NCBI RefSeq assembly: GCF_013402915.1
Contig: NC_050724.1
Span: 310,001 to 374,000, forward strand
Length of the DNA: 64,000 nt
Direction: 5' to 3'
From: Zygotorulaspora mrakii
Taxonomy: Eukaryota > Ascomycota > Saccharomycetes > Saccharomycetales > Saccharomycetaceae
Of this stretch, positions 38,069-47,853 are shown one piece after another. The notes beneath the pieces were generated by a model. That model was not told the DNA's origin. It worked only from the letters and a program-made list of their open reading frames with translations, and did no database searches. Each line of letters starts with the position of its first letter. The stretch's first letter is position 1. Both the position numbers and the translations under genes were made by a program.

Positions 38069-39550
38069 TTACATGGTTGTTTTCCTTTTTGAAATTGAGT
38101 TTTCTAGAGCATAACATTCCAATTGTAAATTTTGTATATCGCAATTCAGTTTTTCCGCTTCATCGTTGAATTCTACTTGCATATTGATTAAAGTTTCCTC
38201 TTCCTCTTTGAATTCCTGATCAAAACGCTTGATTATAGCTTCCATTTTTTTTTGCAGCTCTAAAACTTTCTGAACAAAACGAGGGCTATTCTCCATCACC
38301 AATGAATCCATGTATTTTTTATCGAATATCTTATAGCAAGAATAATTAAGAAGTCCATTGTTGTCTAGATTGTCAAAATCTAGTGCTGTAATTATTTCAA
38401 GAGTCTCGTTATCTATAGGCGGCAAACTTATGTCGTTATGATCCAAATAGTATCTCGCTTTGGAGACTCGACCTCTTAAGAAACATGATCGATACTTCTC
38501 ATAGTACGATTCCATACTAGTAATAAAATCGAAAAAATGGGTGTCAAAAAGTATTTGCTTCAAAAGAGTCTGCTGTGAAGTTGTAGGGTCTTCGACATTT
38601 ATGGATCCCCAACTATACTTCCTATAGCGGATATAGTTGCCACTGCCACTGAAAACCATATCATTTGATGAAATTATATCAAGCGGGAACTCATTGAATA
38701 TATCATCAAAATGAGAAAGTTCTGATTCTAAAAGACGGCAAACCCTCACTTCATTTTCTTGTAGAGTTTTTCTTACTTTTTGCTTGAAGGCGTTCAATTC
38801 ATCGCGATTTAAAGCGTCAGCTTTAGCTATGATTGGAATCAAATTTATACGCTTTGATAACTCTCTCATAGTGATAATATCCAACGGGCTGACCTCTTTA
38901 TTTGTGGGAGGTATAAAATATAGACAACAATGTACTCTATTATCACACAAAGTTTCTCTCTGAGGCTGTTCCTCTTGAAAAACGTATGATCGTAGCTGTT
39001 CTTCAACATAATTGACTAGGGGAATCCATGCAAATGAATTATCTAGTTTACCGCCATAACCAGGTGTTGTCACAACCTTCAAGCTTAAAAGTGTTGACCC
39101 AAAATTTATTTTTGCCTTGTGGCATTCAAGGATACGGGTACCTGTTGAGCCACAATGATTGTTTCTGTTCTTTCTTGGACTCGGTATAATAATAGTATTA
39201 AACAAGCTGTTGACAAATGTCCTTTTCCCTAAACCTGATTGCCCTGCTACCATCAGGTTAAACTGTAGTCCTTGATGGATTGTAATTAGCTCTTTTTGTC
39301 GTAACAGTTCCTCGAATTTCATATCGTAATCCTCCAAGATGCGCGATACTTCCAAAGTAGGTAGAGTAGATCCTTGGCCCAACGGTGGTTCCGATAATAC
39401 AGAGAAGTTAATATCAACAATGGCAGTCCTGTCAGGATCAAAAATGTGTCGTCCATCGTTGAATATATCGATACTCTGTTCAAGCTGCTCAACCTTAACA
39501 TCTTCCGTTAAAGACATATTAATAAAAAACCTTGCTGCTTTTTTCTCCAT
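38069..39550 (-). CDS. SPR3: Sporulation septin Spr3
   Basis: Septin of the prospore membrane/sporulation septin complex. 493 residues from the first ATG at 39550; an in-frame ATG at 39517 is an alternative. The GTPase domain (about 85-375) is followed by a C-terminal coiled coil (about 425-490, FDQEFKEEEETLINMQVE). NRVHCCLYFIPP and IPIIAKADAL are standard septin motifs, but the P-loop reads AGQSGLGKRTF, with Arg where Ser/Thr should bind Mg2+. The switch II motif is TTPG, not DTPG. Position beside PEF1 and NMD4 equals YGR059W. Two mid-sporulation elements lie just upstream. GTP hydrolysis is probably lost. Confidence 0.92.
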   Translation of the reverse strand: MEKKAARFFINMSLTEDVKVEQLEQSIDIFNDGRHIFDPDRTAIVDINFSVLSEPPLGQGSTLPTLEVSRILEDYDMKFEELLRQKELITIHQGLQFNLMVAGQSGLGKRTFVNSLFNTIIIPSPRKNRNNHCGSTGTRILECHKAKINFGSTLLSLKVVTTPGYGGKLDNSFAWIPLVNYVEEQLRSYVFQEEQPQRETLCDNRVHCCLYFIPPTNKEVSPLDIITMRELSKRINLIPIIAKADALNRDELNAFKQKVRKTLQENEVRVCRLLESELSHFDDIFNEFPLDIISSNDMVFSGSGNYIRYRKYSWGSINVEDPTTSQQTLLKQILFDTHFFDFITSMESYYEKYRSCFLRGRVSKARYYLDHNDISLPPIDNETLEIITALDFDNLDNNGLLNYSCYKIFDKKYMDSLVMENSPRFVQKVLELQKKMEAIIKRFDQEFKEEEETLINMQVEFNDEAEKLNCDIQNLQLECYALENSISKRKTTM

Positions 39551-39658
39551 GTAAATGAAATACTTCAAATTAGATAGATGTTAGTTATACAACCACTTTC
39601 AATATGAATGGTGTTCTTTACTAAAAATGAAAAGTGATTCAAGATAGAAATGAATTTA

Positions 39659-39689
39659 TTTTGTGTCAGTTTTGACATTTTTTTGTGTC
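39659..39689 (-). promoter_or_regulatory. Two mid-sporulation elements (Ndt80 sites) of SPR3
   Basis: TTTTGTGTC occurs at 39659-39667 and 39681-39689; on the minus strand each reads GACACAAAA, an exact match to the MSE consensus GNCRCAAAW bound by Ndt80. They lie 110-140 bp upstream of the SPR3 ATG. SPR3 is a classical MSE-controlled middle sporulation gene in S. cerevisiae. Confidence 0.8.
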
Positions 39690-39801
39690 ACATCGTTGAC
39701 GATCAACCTTTCCGTAGGCCAAAAATACATGCAAAAATTAAACGACAGAACAAAATGGTAAAACATGAATGACTTACTCTAACGCTTGATTGTTTATAGT
39801 T

Positions 39802-40892
39802 TCAACGTGGTAGAAAACGTCCTAAATACAATGTCTCATCAATAAAATCTTTGTAATGAATAGTGGCCACACCTTCCTGACCATAATCAAATTTTCTAAA
39901 GACTTTTGTAAGCCGCATCAGCCAGACTAGGGCCTCAACAAATTTATCAAATTTTAATTCCTTTCCGTTTACAGTTTGATTCATGAACTCTGCATACTGA
40001 TCAAAAAGCCGCTCACTAACTTCGAATGGAACCTGATATCCAAGCTCCTGCAAGGAGTTATGAAATTCACTTACAGATATAGTAAATGATCCGTTTATAT
40101 CATTATCCACATATACTTTCCTCCAATTTTTAACCCTTTTATACAAGGAAATAAATTCTGCTTGATTTATGGTTCCAAATCGTGAAGCACCAAATAAATT
40201 AATCAAAGCATCGATTGCCGATATGCAAAAATGAGAACTATCATCATTTTGCAAGAGATTTTGCAACTCTTCAGGTGTTAATCTTCCCTTTCCTCTTATA
40301 TCATGATTCGCAAAAAGTTGTGTAGCAATCTGAAGATCTTTTGATTCCTCCAGAACTTCTTGTGAGCTTCTTGCCGTATTAACCGTTGCCGGAGAGTTCA
40401 GTGTTGAAGGAGAACTCATGATACGTTGTGGAGGTGGCGTCATAGAAGGTTGGGAGGAAATAGGTGGAGGCCTTGCTCTTTGCGTTGCGCGACTGGTCGG
40501 ACTCGTCCTTTTTATCTGTACAGGAAGTCCAGACGGTATATTTTGCCTTGGATCATAGTATGGAGCTGAATTATGCGGATGCTGCATCGAATTGTTCACG
40601 ATTGGAGAAGCGTGTGTAATCGGCAGGGGAAGGGGAGCATTGTGCATAGTTGGATCCACTCTTTGATTAGGAGCCATCCTCATCTCGTACTTCTGCTGTC
40701 TCTTTTGCTTCTCCTCCTCCATACGACGTCTGCTTTCTCTCATGGCTTCTTTGGGCGTCGCATATAGCTAATTTCGTTCGACATTTTTGTTAGTACATCT
40801 TAGTCTCTATTTTACGAAGATCTTCAAAAAACTTTAGAGAATCATACCATCAAATCATCTCCAGCAGCATAGTTCAACTTTTTAGGGCACAT
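39802..40892 (-). CDS. PEF1: Penta-EF-hand protein Pef1, spliced
   Basis: Calcium- and zinc-binding penta-EF-hand protein related to ALG-2, involved in polar bud growth and cation homeostasis. Exon 1 is 40848-40892 (15 codons, MCPKKLNYAAGDDLM); exon 2 is 39802-40767. The 80-nt intron begins GTATGA, has TACTAAC at 40795-40789, and ends TTAG at 40768. Splicing yields 336 residues whose N-terminus, with YAAGDD then YATPKEAM, matches S. cerevisiae Pef1. Reading straight through would hit a stop two codons after the exon. A proline-rich linker (about 50-160) precedes EF-hand-like segments such as HDIRGKGRLTPEEL and DNDINGSFTISVSEF. Position matches YGR058W, between SPR3 and STE11. Confidence 0.92.
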
Positions 40893-41076
40893 TGACAACA
40901 GGTTGAGCTTGCCGTGGTTCTTCTTGCTTATTTTCCAACACTGAAAATTGTGAGTTTTATCAGAGGCGATTTTCCACCTCATCCTGATCATAGCGCTTCT
41001 AATTGAGAAATCTTCGCACGTGAAAATAAGAATATAAGAAATAATGGAAGAATCTATTGAATAGTCAAGAAACTAT

Positions 41077-43152
41077 CTAGGTAAGCAAATTCTCAAGCCA
41101 TTTATGTTGAAGTAGCTCTGCAGCACTGGGCCTTTTTTTGTAATCCAGCAAGAAAGCTTTTTCTAAGAAATCTCTACTCTGCTCCGTGGCCCACGAAGGA
41201 ATTTCTGGAGTTGTGCTCGTACCGATCTTAAAAATTGCTTGCATTTGCGAAAAATCCGGGAAAGGGTGTTTTCCTGTAAACATTTCAATTACAACGCAAC
41301 CTGTTGACCATATATCTGCCTTTTCCGTTGTAGCCGTTTGTTTGACAACTTCTGGAGCCATCCAATACACCGAGCCTTGCAATGACGCTCTTTTGTTTTG
41401 TTGTTTGTTCAAAGGGGAGAGTTTTTTTGATATACCAAAATCAGTAATTTTGACACAGCCCTTTATGTCGATGAGAATGTTTGCACCTTTTATATCCCTG
41501 TGAATAATATTTTTTCGGTGTAGGTACACGACACCGATAAGAATCTGTCTTGTGAAATTGGTAATTAATGATTCCTCAAATGGTCCATAGCTATTAAGCA
41601 TTGATGAGACCGAACCACCTGGCACATACTCTAGAAAAATGTTCAAATTGCCACTTTCTTGGGAAGATCCATAATATGTGACAATATTTTCGTGATGAAG
41701 TTCTTTTAACAGGTTCATTTCATGTTGCAAAGCGTCAATCATCTTTCTGTGGATGCGCGATGCATTTTTGACCTTTTGCTCTTGATTTAGGTCCCAGTTT
41801 TCTTGCTTTTTAGAACCTCCTGGTAAAACACTTGCCTGTAATTCAACCTGTTTAACAGCCATCAGCTCTCCGGTACGTGCGTTCATTCCCAAATAGACCG
41901 TACCAAAACTTCCTGATCCAATCCGAGCACCCTTTAGCCATGTCTTGGGTTTGTCAATTGTGGTTGGTAAAGAAACGGTGTAATCCTCTGTATTTTCATC
42001 AAATTTCTCATCTGAGCCTGAGTTCCACAATTCGATACGATCAGTTTCTTCGTCATCAAATTCTTTTTCTTTGCGTGCTGATTGCTTTCTCTCAACGGCT
42101 GGGTCATATGCAACATGGGTCTGATCATCCTTCTGGTCATGTTCCTCTTTCTTATCCAAACTCTGCAGCAGAGCTGTATCGACGGCATTCGAATGCTTTA
42201 AGAGTATATCACCAACCTTATTGGAATCACCGGTAGGTACTCTTCCCTGTATTGCAGACAACCGTGCCGACTGACGGAACGATTCTTTAAGAGTTTTCTC
42301 TAATCTTTTCATGTCCGCATGAGGAAAATATCCAGCTAAGTTTGTTGAAATGAACTCACTTGGTGGCCTTTGATTGAATATTTTGCGGATTCTTTCTCTG
42401 CTATTGTCTACACGTAACTGACCATAAGTTTCTGAGGCGCCTGAGACAAGCTCGGCCGTTGATGCAGACATCATGGGTGCACCCTGGTTAGTCGTGGAAT
42501 GCTGATGACTAGCTACTTTAATCGTTTTCAGATAAAGTTTTTTAGAAGTGAGTATTGCTTTATCGCTCGGAGTTTGGTCCTTAGGTACAAACATCAGACG
42601 ATTCTTTTCTACCCTATCGCTGGAATGACAAATAGTTACTAATTCAACATCATACAGCAAGTGTAACACATTCTTAACGTAGTCAACAACAAATACATCG
42701 TAATCCTGGACTGCATAACCATCATCTGATTCCGTCCTTGGGGTCAATCTTCTCAAAAGTCTTTTCTTTATGGAGTCTGCATTGAAACAACCATTCACGT
42801 TCACTTTTTTGGCACTTCCATCATTTAGAATGAAAATCACCGAATGCTTTTCAGTAGCCAGTTCTTCGTGAACCGTAAGTTCACCAGCAGATAAGGTACT
42901 TATTTTCTCAATTATCTCATTGAGGTTTGCAGTGTAATTCTCCTTTGCCTGTCCGGCGTTCATCGCCTGCACTTTGCGAAGGATCCGGAGTCGATCTCCC
43001 AATTTGTGCACTCCTAGCGCGCAAAGTACCTCCCTATCTAGATACCGTATTTCATCAGGCGATGTCAGCTTGCATGCAACGAACCTCTCTAAATGCTGCT
43101 CACAATTGAGGCCCTTCAAAAACTCTTCTACAAACGTTGCATCGGTCATCAT
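41077..43152 (-). CDS. STE11: MAP kinase kinase kinase Ste11
   Basis: MAPKKK of the mating, filamentous and HOG pathways, binding Ste50 and scaffold Ste5. 691 residues from the ATG at 43152 (the next codon, 43149, is also ATG); family about 717. A SAM domain (about 5-65, [30 protein letters not shown]) is followed by a Ras-binding-like region (about 105-200). The kinase domain (about 400-690) shows [42 protein letters not shown] and WMAPEVV. The frame is intact. Confidence 0.97.
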   Translation of the reverse strand: MMTDATFVEEFLKGLNCEQHLERFVACKLTSPDEIRYLDREVLCALGVHKLGDRLRILRKVQAMNAGQAKENYTANLNEIIEKISTLSAGELTVHEELATEKHSVIFILNDGSAKKVNVNGCFNADSIKKRLLRRLTPRTESDDGYAVQDYDVFVVDYVKNVLHLLYDVELVTICHSSDRVEKNRLMFVPKDQTPSDKAILTSKKLYLKTIKVASHQHSTTNQGAPMMSASTAELVSGASETYGQLRVDNSRERIRKIFNQRPPSEFISTNLAGYFPHADMKRLEKTLKESFRQSARLSAIQGRVPTGDSNKVGDILLKHSNAVDTALLQSLDKKEEHDQKDDQTHVAYDPAVERKQSARKEKEFDDEETDRIELWNSGSDEKFDENTEDYTVSLPTTIDKPKTWLKGARIGSGSFGTVYLGMNARTGELMAVKQVELQASVLPGGSKKQENWDLNQEQKVKNASRIHRKMIDALQHEMNLLKELHHENIVTYYGSSQESGNLNIFLEYVPGGSVSSMLNSYGPFEESLITNFTRQILIGVVYLHRKNIIHRDIKGANILIDIKGCVKITDFGISKKLSPLNKQQNKRASLQGSVYWMAPEVVKQTATTEKADIWSTGCVVIEMFTGKHPFPDFSQMQAIFKIGTSTTPEIPSWATEQSRDFLEKAFLLDYKKRPSAAELLQHKWLENLLT

Positions 43153-43441
43153 ACAGTATTTATCATACGCGCTCAACAATCGAAACTGACAGAATATGTT
43201 TGTGAAAGCTATAAAGTCATGCTATTCTACGAGCAATTTGCCATATTCTCCAGTAAACTGTTATAAATAACATTAAAACTAGCAAATGTTACCCTCTCTC
43301 ATTTACCAAGCCACATCGCCATCTCTTTATGGTCCGTACCTTCGACCCTTTGACACATTCAATGAGTTATAGAATATGGGTGAGACTTTAATTAGCTTAC
43401 ACTCGTTGACCAATGTGTATAAGTACTACTCTGATAGATAA

Positions 43442-43714
43442 ATGGATCAGGAGGAACATAAAGAAAAGAAGAGTGCTATACAAAAGCCGGCTAGACCTAT
43501 AGAAGAGATGGAGGCAGAAGTAAAGAATCCAAGATATACTATGCGTCATAAAGGCAGGGATGTTGAAGTAGACATGGATAAAATTTCAAAGCCACATGCG
43601 GTTTCTGCATGCAAGGGATTTCCTGACATAAATATAGGGCACATGGCAGAACGCAGCAATGCTGGTGGTCTCTTGAGAAACGATGGCCATCGCCCCTCCT
43701 CGGAGAAGAAGTAG
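43442..43714 (+). CDS. Small conserved protein, homologue of YLR361C-A
   Basis: 90 residues, hydrophilic, no membrane segment, with KNPRYTMRHKGRDVEVD and HMAERSNAGGLLRNDGHRP. It lies between STE11 and DCR2 in the same relative orientation as YLR361C-A of S. cerevisiae (98 residues, unknown function), which is the main ground for the call. ATG at 43442 preceded by AT-rich leader. Function not known. Confidence 0.75.
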   Translation: MDQEEHKEKKSAIQKPARPIEEMEAEVKNPRYTMRHKGRDVEVDMDKISKPHAVSACKGFPDINIGHMAERSNAGGLLRNDGHRPSSEKK

Positions 43715-43917
43715 TGAGGATATTTATTTGTCATTCGTCAGGTTTTCTGCCCCATTTTAGTATATAATTATTATCAGGAGATATTGTATTTAATTTGAGG
43801 GTACAAATTATAATTCTAAAACCTTTCAGTTGCCGAACTTGATTTAAACACATTTTTGATATTTGATATACATTTGCGACAGCAAGAAAACAAAGAGCAG
43901 AAGGGGGGTATATAGCT

Positions 43918-45648
43918 ATGCGAATCCTCTCGAAAAAGTATTTAAGAGTGCTTCTTTATCTTGCTTTGGCGATATCGGGATTGTTCTGGTATCGCCGGCT
44001 AACAATGTATGCGCACCCTGTTGACGATGCAAAAGATCAAGATACGAAGAAGCAGCTCGCAAAAACCTGGCTGCAGACCAATAACCTTGAGCATTGGAGT
44101 GGATCCAAGATTTTCGTGGTCAACGTCGGTAGAAAGAAGTGTTACCATGTAGGAAAATTACTGGAGCGATGCTTTATTGAATACGAGATGGCTCCACACA
44201 CAGCGAAGCATGCTGAAAGAAAACTTATCTCAAAGGACTTAAGAGGATCCTATGGTTTCAATTGGTTTGGTGTCTCTGAGTATGTTTTTTATGATACCCT
44301 GAGTATAGAATCACTTTCGTCTACGGATGAGGAGGTATACTCTCAACTTGTTGCAGTCCATTCGATATCAAACAAAAAGACATTGAACGCTTTTGAATGG
44401 ATTGACAATGTATTTGTGGAAGCAGTAAGAATATTACCAAATTTGAGCATAGATAATTACATAATAAGCAATTTGGATATACTCTTCGGGGAAGATTGCG
44501 TGGATCCAAGGCCTGGTTGGCAACTGAATAAATCTTGGAGTTTTTCTAAAGGCAGGTTTCCCAGTTTCTTGAGCTATAAGTACCTGGATCACACTGAAAA
44601 GGAGGATTATACTAAACAATTGCAGATTCGAAGAGATGGCAAACTGAAGATTGTTCAGCTAGCAGACTTGCACTTCAGCGTAGGAAAAGGCGAATGTGAA
44701 GACGAATTCCCCGCAAGCGATAATTGCGAGGCAGATCCCAAAACACTAAGGTTCATCGAAGGTATACTGGACATCGAAGAACCGGATCTTGTCGTCTTCA
44801 CTGGAGATCAAATCATGGGACAAAGATGTGTGCAGGATTCTACATCTGCTCTTTTAAAAGTCCTGGCACCGGTGATCGAACGCAAAATACCGTGGGCCTT
44901 GATATGGGGAAATCATGACCATGAAGGGAGTTTGGATAGATGGAAGCTCTCAGAATTTACGGCTGCCTTACCGTATTCTTTATTTTCTATGAGCGCCAGG
45001 GATACTAATGATAATTCTTTTGGAGTTGGCAACTATATTCTTCAGCTGCAAGGTTCAACTGAAGAAAAAGCCACTATTACGTTATATTTCTTTGATTCCC
45101 ATAGCTACTCACGTTCAGGTAAAATATATCCTGGTTACGATTGGATAAAGGAAGCTCAATGGGAATATATGAGGGAGAGATATGACAACGAATACTCTAA
45201 ACATATAGCTAAAGATGCACATTTATCTATGGCATTTTTTCATATACCAATACCGGAATACCTAAGTTTTCAATCCAAAAAGAACCCGAATGAGCAAAAT
45301 CCTAAAGTCGGAACCTTTAAGGAGGGAGTTACTGCTCCAAAATACAACTCCGGCGGGATTTTTACGCTAGACTATCTCGGTGTCGATGCCACTAGTTGCG
45401 GCCATGATCATTGCAACGATTACTGCATACTAGATGATTCCTCTTCGCGAAAAATTTGGCTTTGTTTTGGAGGTGGCTCTGGAGAAGGAGGTTATGCAGG
45501 ATATGGTGGCACTGAAAGACGTATTCGGATCTATGAATTCGATACTAAAGAAAGAGCTATTTATACATGGAAACGATTGAATGGCTCTCTCAAGGAAAAA
45601 TTCGATTATCAACCTATAGTGTCTGGCGGAGTTCCAAATTTTGAATAA
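43918..45648 (+). CDS. DCR2: Calcineurin-like phosphatase Dcr2
   Basis: Metallophosphatase that down-regulates the unfolded protein response by dephosphorylating Ire1 and promotes Sic1 turnover at G1. 576 residues. An N-terminal membrane anchor (about 9-26, LRVLLYLALAISGLFWY) precedes a long region and the catalytic domain (from about 240) with all metal-binding motifs: LADLHFS (DxH), FTGDQI (GD), WGNHDHEG (GNHD), FFHIPIPE, and CGHDHCNDYC (GHxH). Its last 35 coding bases overlap the end of VPS38 on the other strand. Confidence 0.95.
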   Translation: MRILSKKYLRVLLYLALAISGLFWYRRLTMYAHPVDDAKDQDTKKQLAKTWLQTNNLEHWSGSKIFVVNVGRKKCYHVGKLLERCFIEYEMAPHTAKHAERKLISKDLRGSYGFNWFGVSEYVFYDTLSIESLSSTDEEVYSQLVAVHSISNKKTLNAFEWIDNVFVEAVRILPNLSIDNYIISNLDILFGEDCVDPRPGWQLNKSWSFSKGRFPSFLSYKYLDHTEKEDYTKQLQIRRDGKLKIVQLADLHFSVGKGECEDEFPASDNCEADPKTLRFIEGILDIEEPDLVVFTGDQIMGQRCVQDSTSALLKVLAPVIERKIPWALIWGNHDHEGSLDRWKLSEFTAALPYSLFSMSARDTNDNSFGVGNYILQLQGSTEEKATITLYFFDSHSYSRSGKIYPGYDWIKEAQWEYMRERYDNEYSKHIAKDAHLSMAFFHIPIPEYLSFQSKKNPNEQNPKVGTFKEGVTAPKYNSGGIFTLDYLGVDATSCGHDHCNDYCILDDSSSRKIWLCFGGGSGEGGYAGYGGTERRIRIYEFDTKERAIYTWKRLNGSLKEKFDYQPIVSGGVPNFE

Positions 45649-47044
45649 TTTGAACTATGTCTCTGTTGAAATAACTTACAGCTTTTGAAAAATTTTCGAG
45701 GTTTTTCAGGGCGATTGAATTTTCTAAATACAGAGGATGGTTAGTTTCCACTATTGATGTGCTTCCATAAAAGTGCAGTGAATACGGCAAGGGTACTTCA
45801 AAAACCTCATTTGCCATCAAAAGAATAAAAAGCAAATAATAACCGAGTGATGCATTGGTAGCATATCTTTCAACTTCTGATTTTGACGCTAAAGACAAAA
45901 TGCACTCTTCGTCCAAAAGCTTCAATTTGATTTTATCGTATACAGAAGACGAAGGGGAATCTCTGAGCTCTAGAAATCCTACCTCTGGATCAAACAGAAC
46001 AGTACCTTGGAAAACAGAAATCAGCTGATTGACTTTTTTGCTTCTTATAAGCTCTAAACGATTTTTAACCTGAATAAAATCGGAATAGGTATTGCCATAG
46101 TAATCATTCAATGATGGGTGTTGCGAAACCAAAGATGATTGCCTGGCGTGTTTCGGCGAGCGGAAACTTTCGTTGATATTCTTCTTTGACTCTTTCTTTC
46201 TTTCTATATTTTTTTTCAATTCCTCGTTAGAGTTTTTAATGACTTTGATAATCCTATCTGTTTCCTTATGCACAGAACGCATCAACTTATCTAATCTATG
46301 TGAGGTAAATTCCGTTTCATCTTTAATCTGTCGCATATATTCAGTTATCATAGTTAGCTTTAATACTGAGTTAAATGAGAATGATTGCTTCACTTTGTAA
46401 TTAGATGGCGTTCTCCTATGTAGACCTGATGCCGGCGCCATGGAAACTGTCAAAGCATCTGGTAACACATAGAGTCCATCTACTATTTCAAAAATGGGGT
46501 AATTGCAATTTTCTACCATTTCATCTTGTTCCATTCGTCTCAATTTGTTCAAATCCACATTGTATTTACGGAAGAAGATCCACATCTTCTCATTGTCTGC
46601 TGGCACATCTAATGGTGATGAATTGGGATTATCAGGTGCACTTATCAATATCTTTAATAGAAAACTTGTGATAGGATTATCCTGTTTTGGGAGTTCATTG
46701 AATTGAATCATATTCATAGATGCTTCTTGTAGTTCACTCACGTATAACAGCTGACCTTTGTGCGACTCCAGGGTGATGAAGCATGATAGTAATTGGAAGT
46801 GTTCCGTAATTGAATTAGCTTCGCTGATCGCGATATTACTCAGTTTAATCGATCTTATATGCCGCAGCCTTCGTTTCAGCAGGTAAGGAGGCATGAGAAC
46901 ATTGGGTTCTTGTTGTTTTTTCGCGGCGATTGTATGTAATATCTTCAAGTCGAACTTTAAGGTTAAATTTCTTAGATGGGGCGAATGCATCAGAAGTAAA
47001 AGGCATCTTTTACAGGCTGGATAAGAGAGGTTCCGGCGTCTCAT
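45614..47044 (-). CDS. VPS38: Vps38, subunit of PI3-kinase complex II
   Basis: UVRAG-like subunit of the Vps34-Vps15-Vps30 complex II that makes PI3P on endosomes for carboxypeptidase Y sorting. 476 residues. It begins with a cysteine-containing basic segment (CKRCLLLL), then a C2-like region and a coiled coil around 255-295 (EELKKNIERKKESKKN). The C-terminus is helical. The family is fast-evolving and lacks short diagnostic motifs; the call rests on overall layout and on position beside DCR2 and ADE13 as for YLR360W. It ends within DCR2 (35-bp antisense overlap), and its ATG is 31 bp from the LST7 ATG. Confidence 0.82.
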   Translation of the reverse strand: MRRRNLSYPACKRCLLLLMHSPHLRNLTLKFDLKILHTIAAKKQQEPNVLMPPYLLKRRLRHIRSIKLSNIAISEANSITEHFQLLSCFITLESHKGQLLYVSELQEASMNMIQFNELPKQDNPITSFLLKILISAPDNPNSSPLDVPADNEKMWIFFRKYNVDLNKLRRMEQDEMVENCNYPIFEIVDGLYVLPDALTVSMAPASGLHRRTPSNYKVKQSFSFNSVLKLTMITEYMRQIKDETEFTSHRLDKLMRSVHKETDRIIKVIKNSNEELKKNIERKKESKKNINESFRSPKHARQSSLVSQHPSLNDYYGNTYSDFIQVKNRLELIRSKKVNQLISVFQGTVLFDPEVGFLELRDSPSSSVYDKIKLKLLDEECILSLASKSEVERYATNASLGYYLLFILLMANEVFEVPLPYSLHFYGSTSIVETNHPLYLENSIALKNLENFSKAVSYFNRDIVQIIQNLELRQTL

Positions 47045-47075
47045 GGCACTTTGCTAGCTTTCAAGCAGTAACCTG

Positions 47076-47795
47076 ATGGCACCCATTATCATTTCTTTGG
47101 GCCATTTTTGTGACAAGCATGGCCCAAGAGTCGTATTAGTTACTCAAGCAGGTATCAAAGGATCAACCGGGGACGAGTTGCTTCTCCCGACATACCCGAC
47201 GGATTCATATTGCAAATCATGCTCCTTGACCTTTCCAGATGGCGACAGAAATGATGTGAGATCTTTTAAAAGTAATATTGCAAGTAGGAGCTATGTTACC
47301 ACACAATACTCTTCGATACGATATCAGTTACTAACACTGATCGTGAGAAGATGCTTCTCTGAAGAGACTATGATTTACGATGGCAGGCCTCTTGTGTTTT
47401 ATGATGATTTACGAGGATTTAATCTTGCGATTGGCTTTAAACTTAGGGATGAGACTGCTAGGGGGAATGAAAGACGTTATTGTTGGATATTAACAATTGA
47501 TTCCAAAAACCATAATTCCTCAATGAAGTTGTTATCTGAACACTGGAATTTTATAACAAGTGGGTTTTCTAAGGCCATACAATATATCAATGAGACCCAT
47601 GATAAAGAATCTGAAAGACAGAACAAATTACATAACGAAAATAATATTAAATTGATGGAGGGGACTTATCTTCGAGGAAATAAAGCAAAAATGCCAAGAA
47701 ATTTATGTGAACTAACTAACGATAATTTGTTATTCGTGCGAATACATAAGTGGAATGCATTTATTTTGAACTCGATTATGGAAAGTCATGATTAG
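47076..47795 (+). CDS. LST7: Lst7, folliculin-like GAP subunit for TORC1 signalling
   Basis: Folliculin homologue that with Lst4 forms a GAP for Gtr2 at the vacuole and activates TORC1 upon amino-acid refeeding; also linked to Gap1 sorting. 239 residues (S. cerevisiae about 242), covering only the longin-type N-terminal domain of folliculin. HFCDKHGPRVVLVTQ at the start, TTQYSSIRYQLLTLIVRR, ARGNERRYCWILT and LSEHWNFITSGF are nearly identical to Lst7. Position equals YGR057C, interleaved with VPS38/ADE13 of chromosome XII. It shares a 31-bp divergent promoter space with VPS38. Confidence 0.95.
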   Translation: MAPIIISLGHFCDKHGPRVVLVTQAGIKGSTGDELLLPTYPTDSYCKSCSLTFPDGDRNDVRSFKSNIASRSYVTTQYSSIRYQLLTLIVRRCFSEETMIYDGRPLVFYDDLRGFNLAIGFKLRDETARGNERRYCWILTIDSKNHNSSMKLLSEHWNFITSGFSKAIQYINETHDKESERQNKLHNENNIKLMEGTYLRGNKAKMPRNLCELTNDNLLFVRIHKWNAFILNSIMESHD

Positions 47796-47853
47796 GCAAA
47801 AAAACACACATCGTATCTACTTTACGCAATCAGCGGTAATAAACTATATATCA

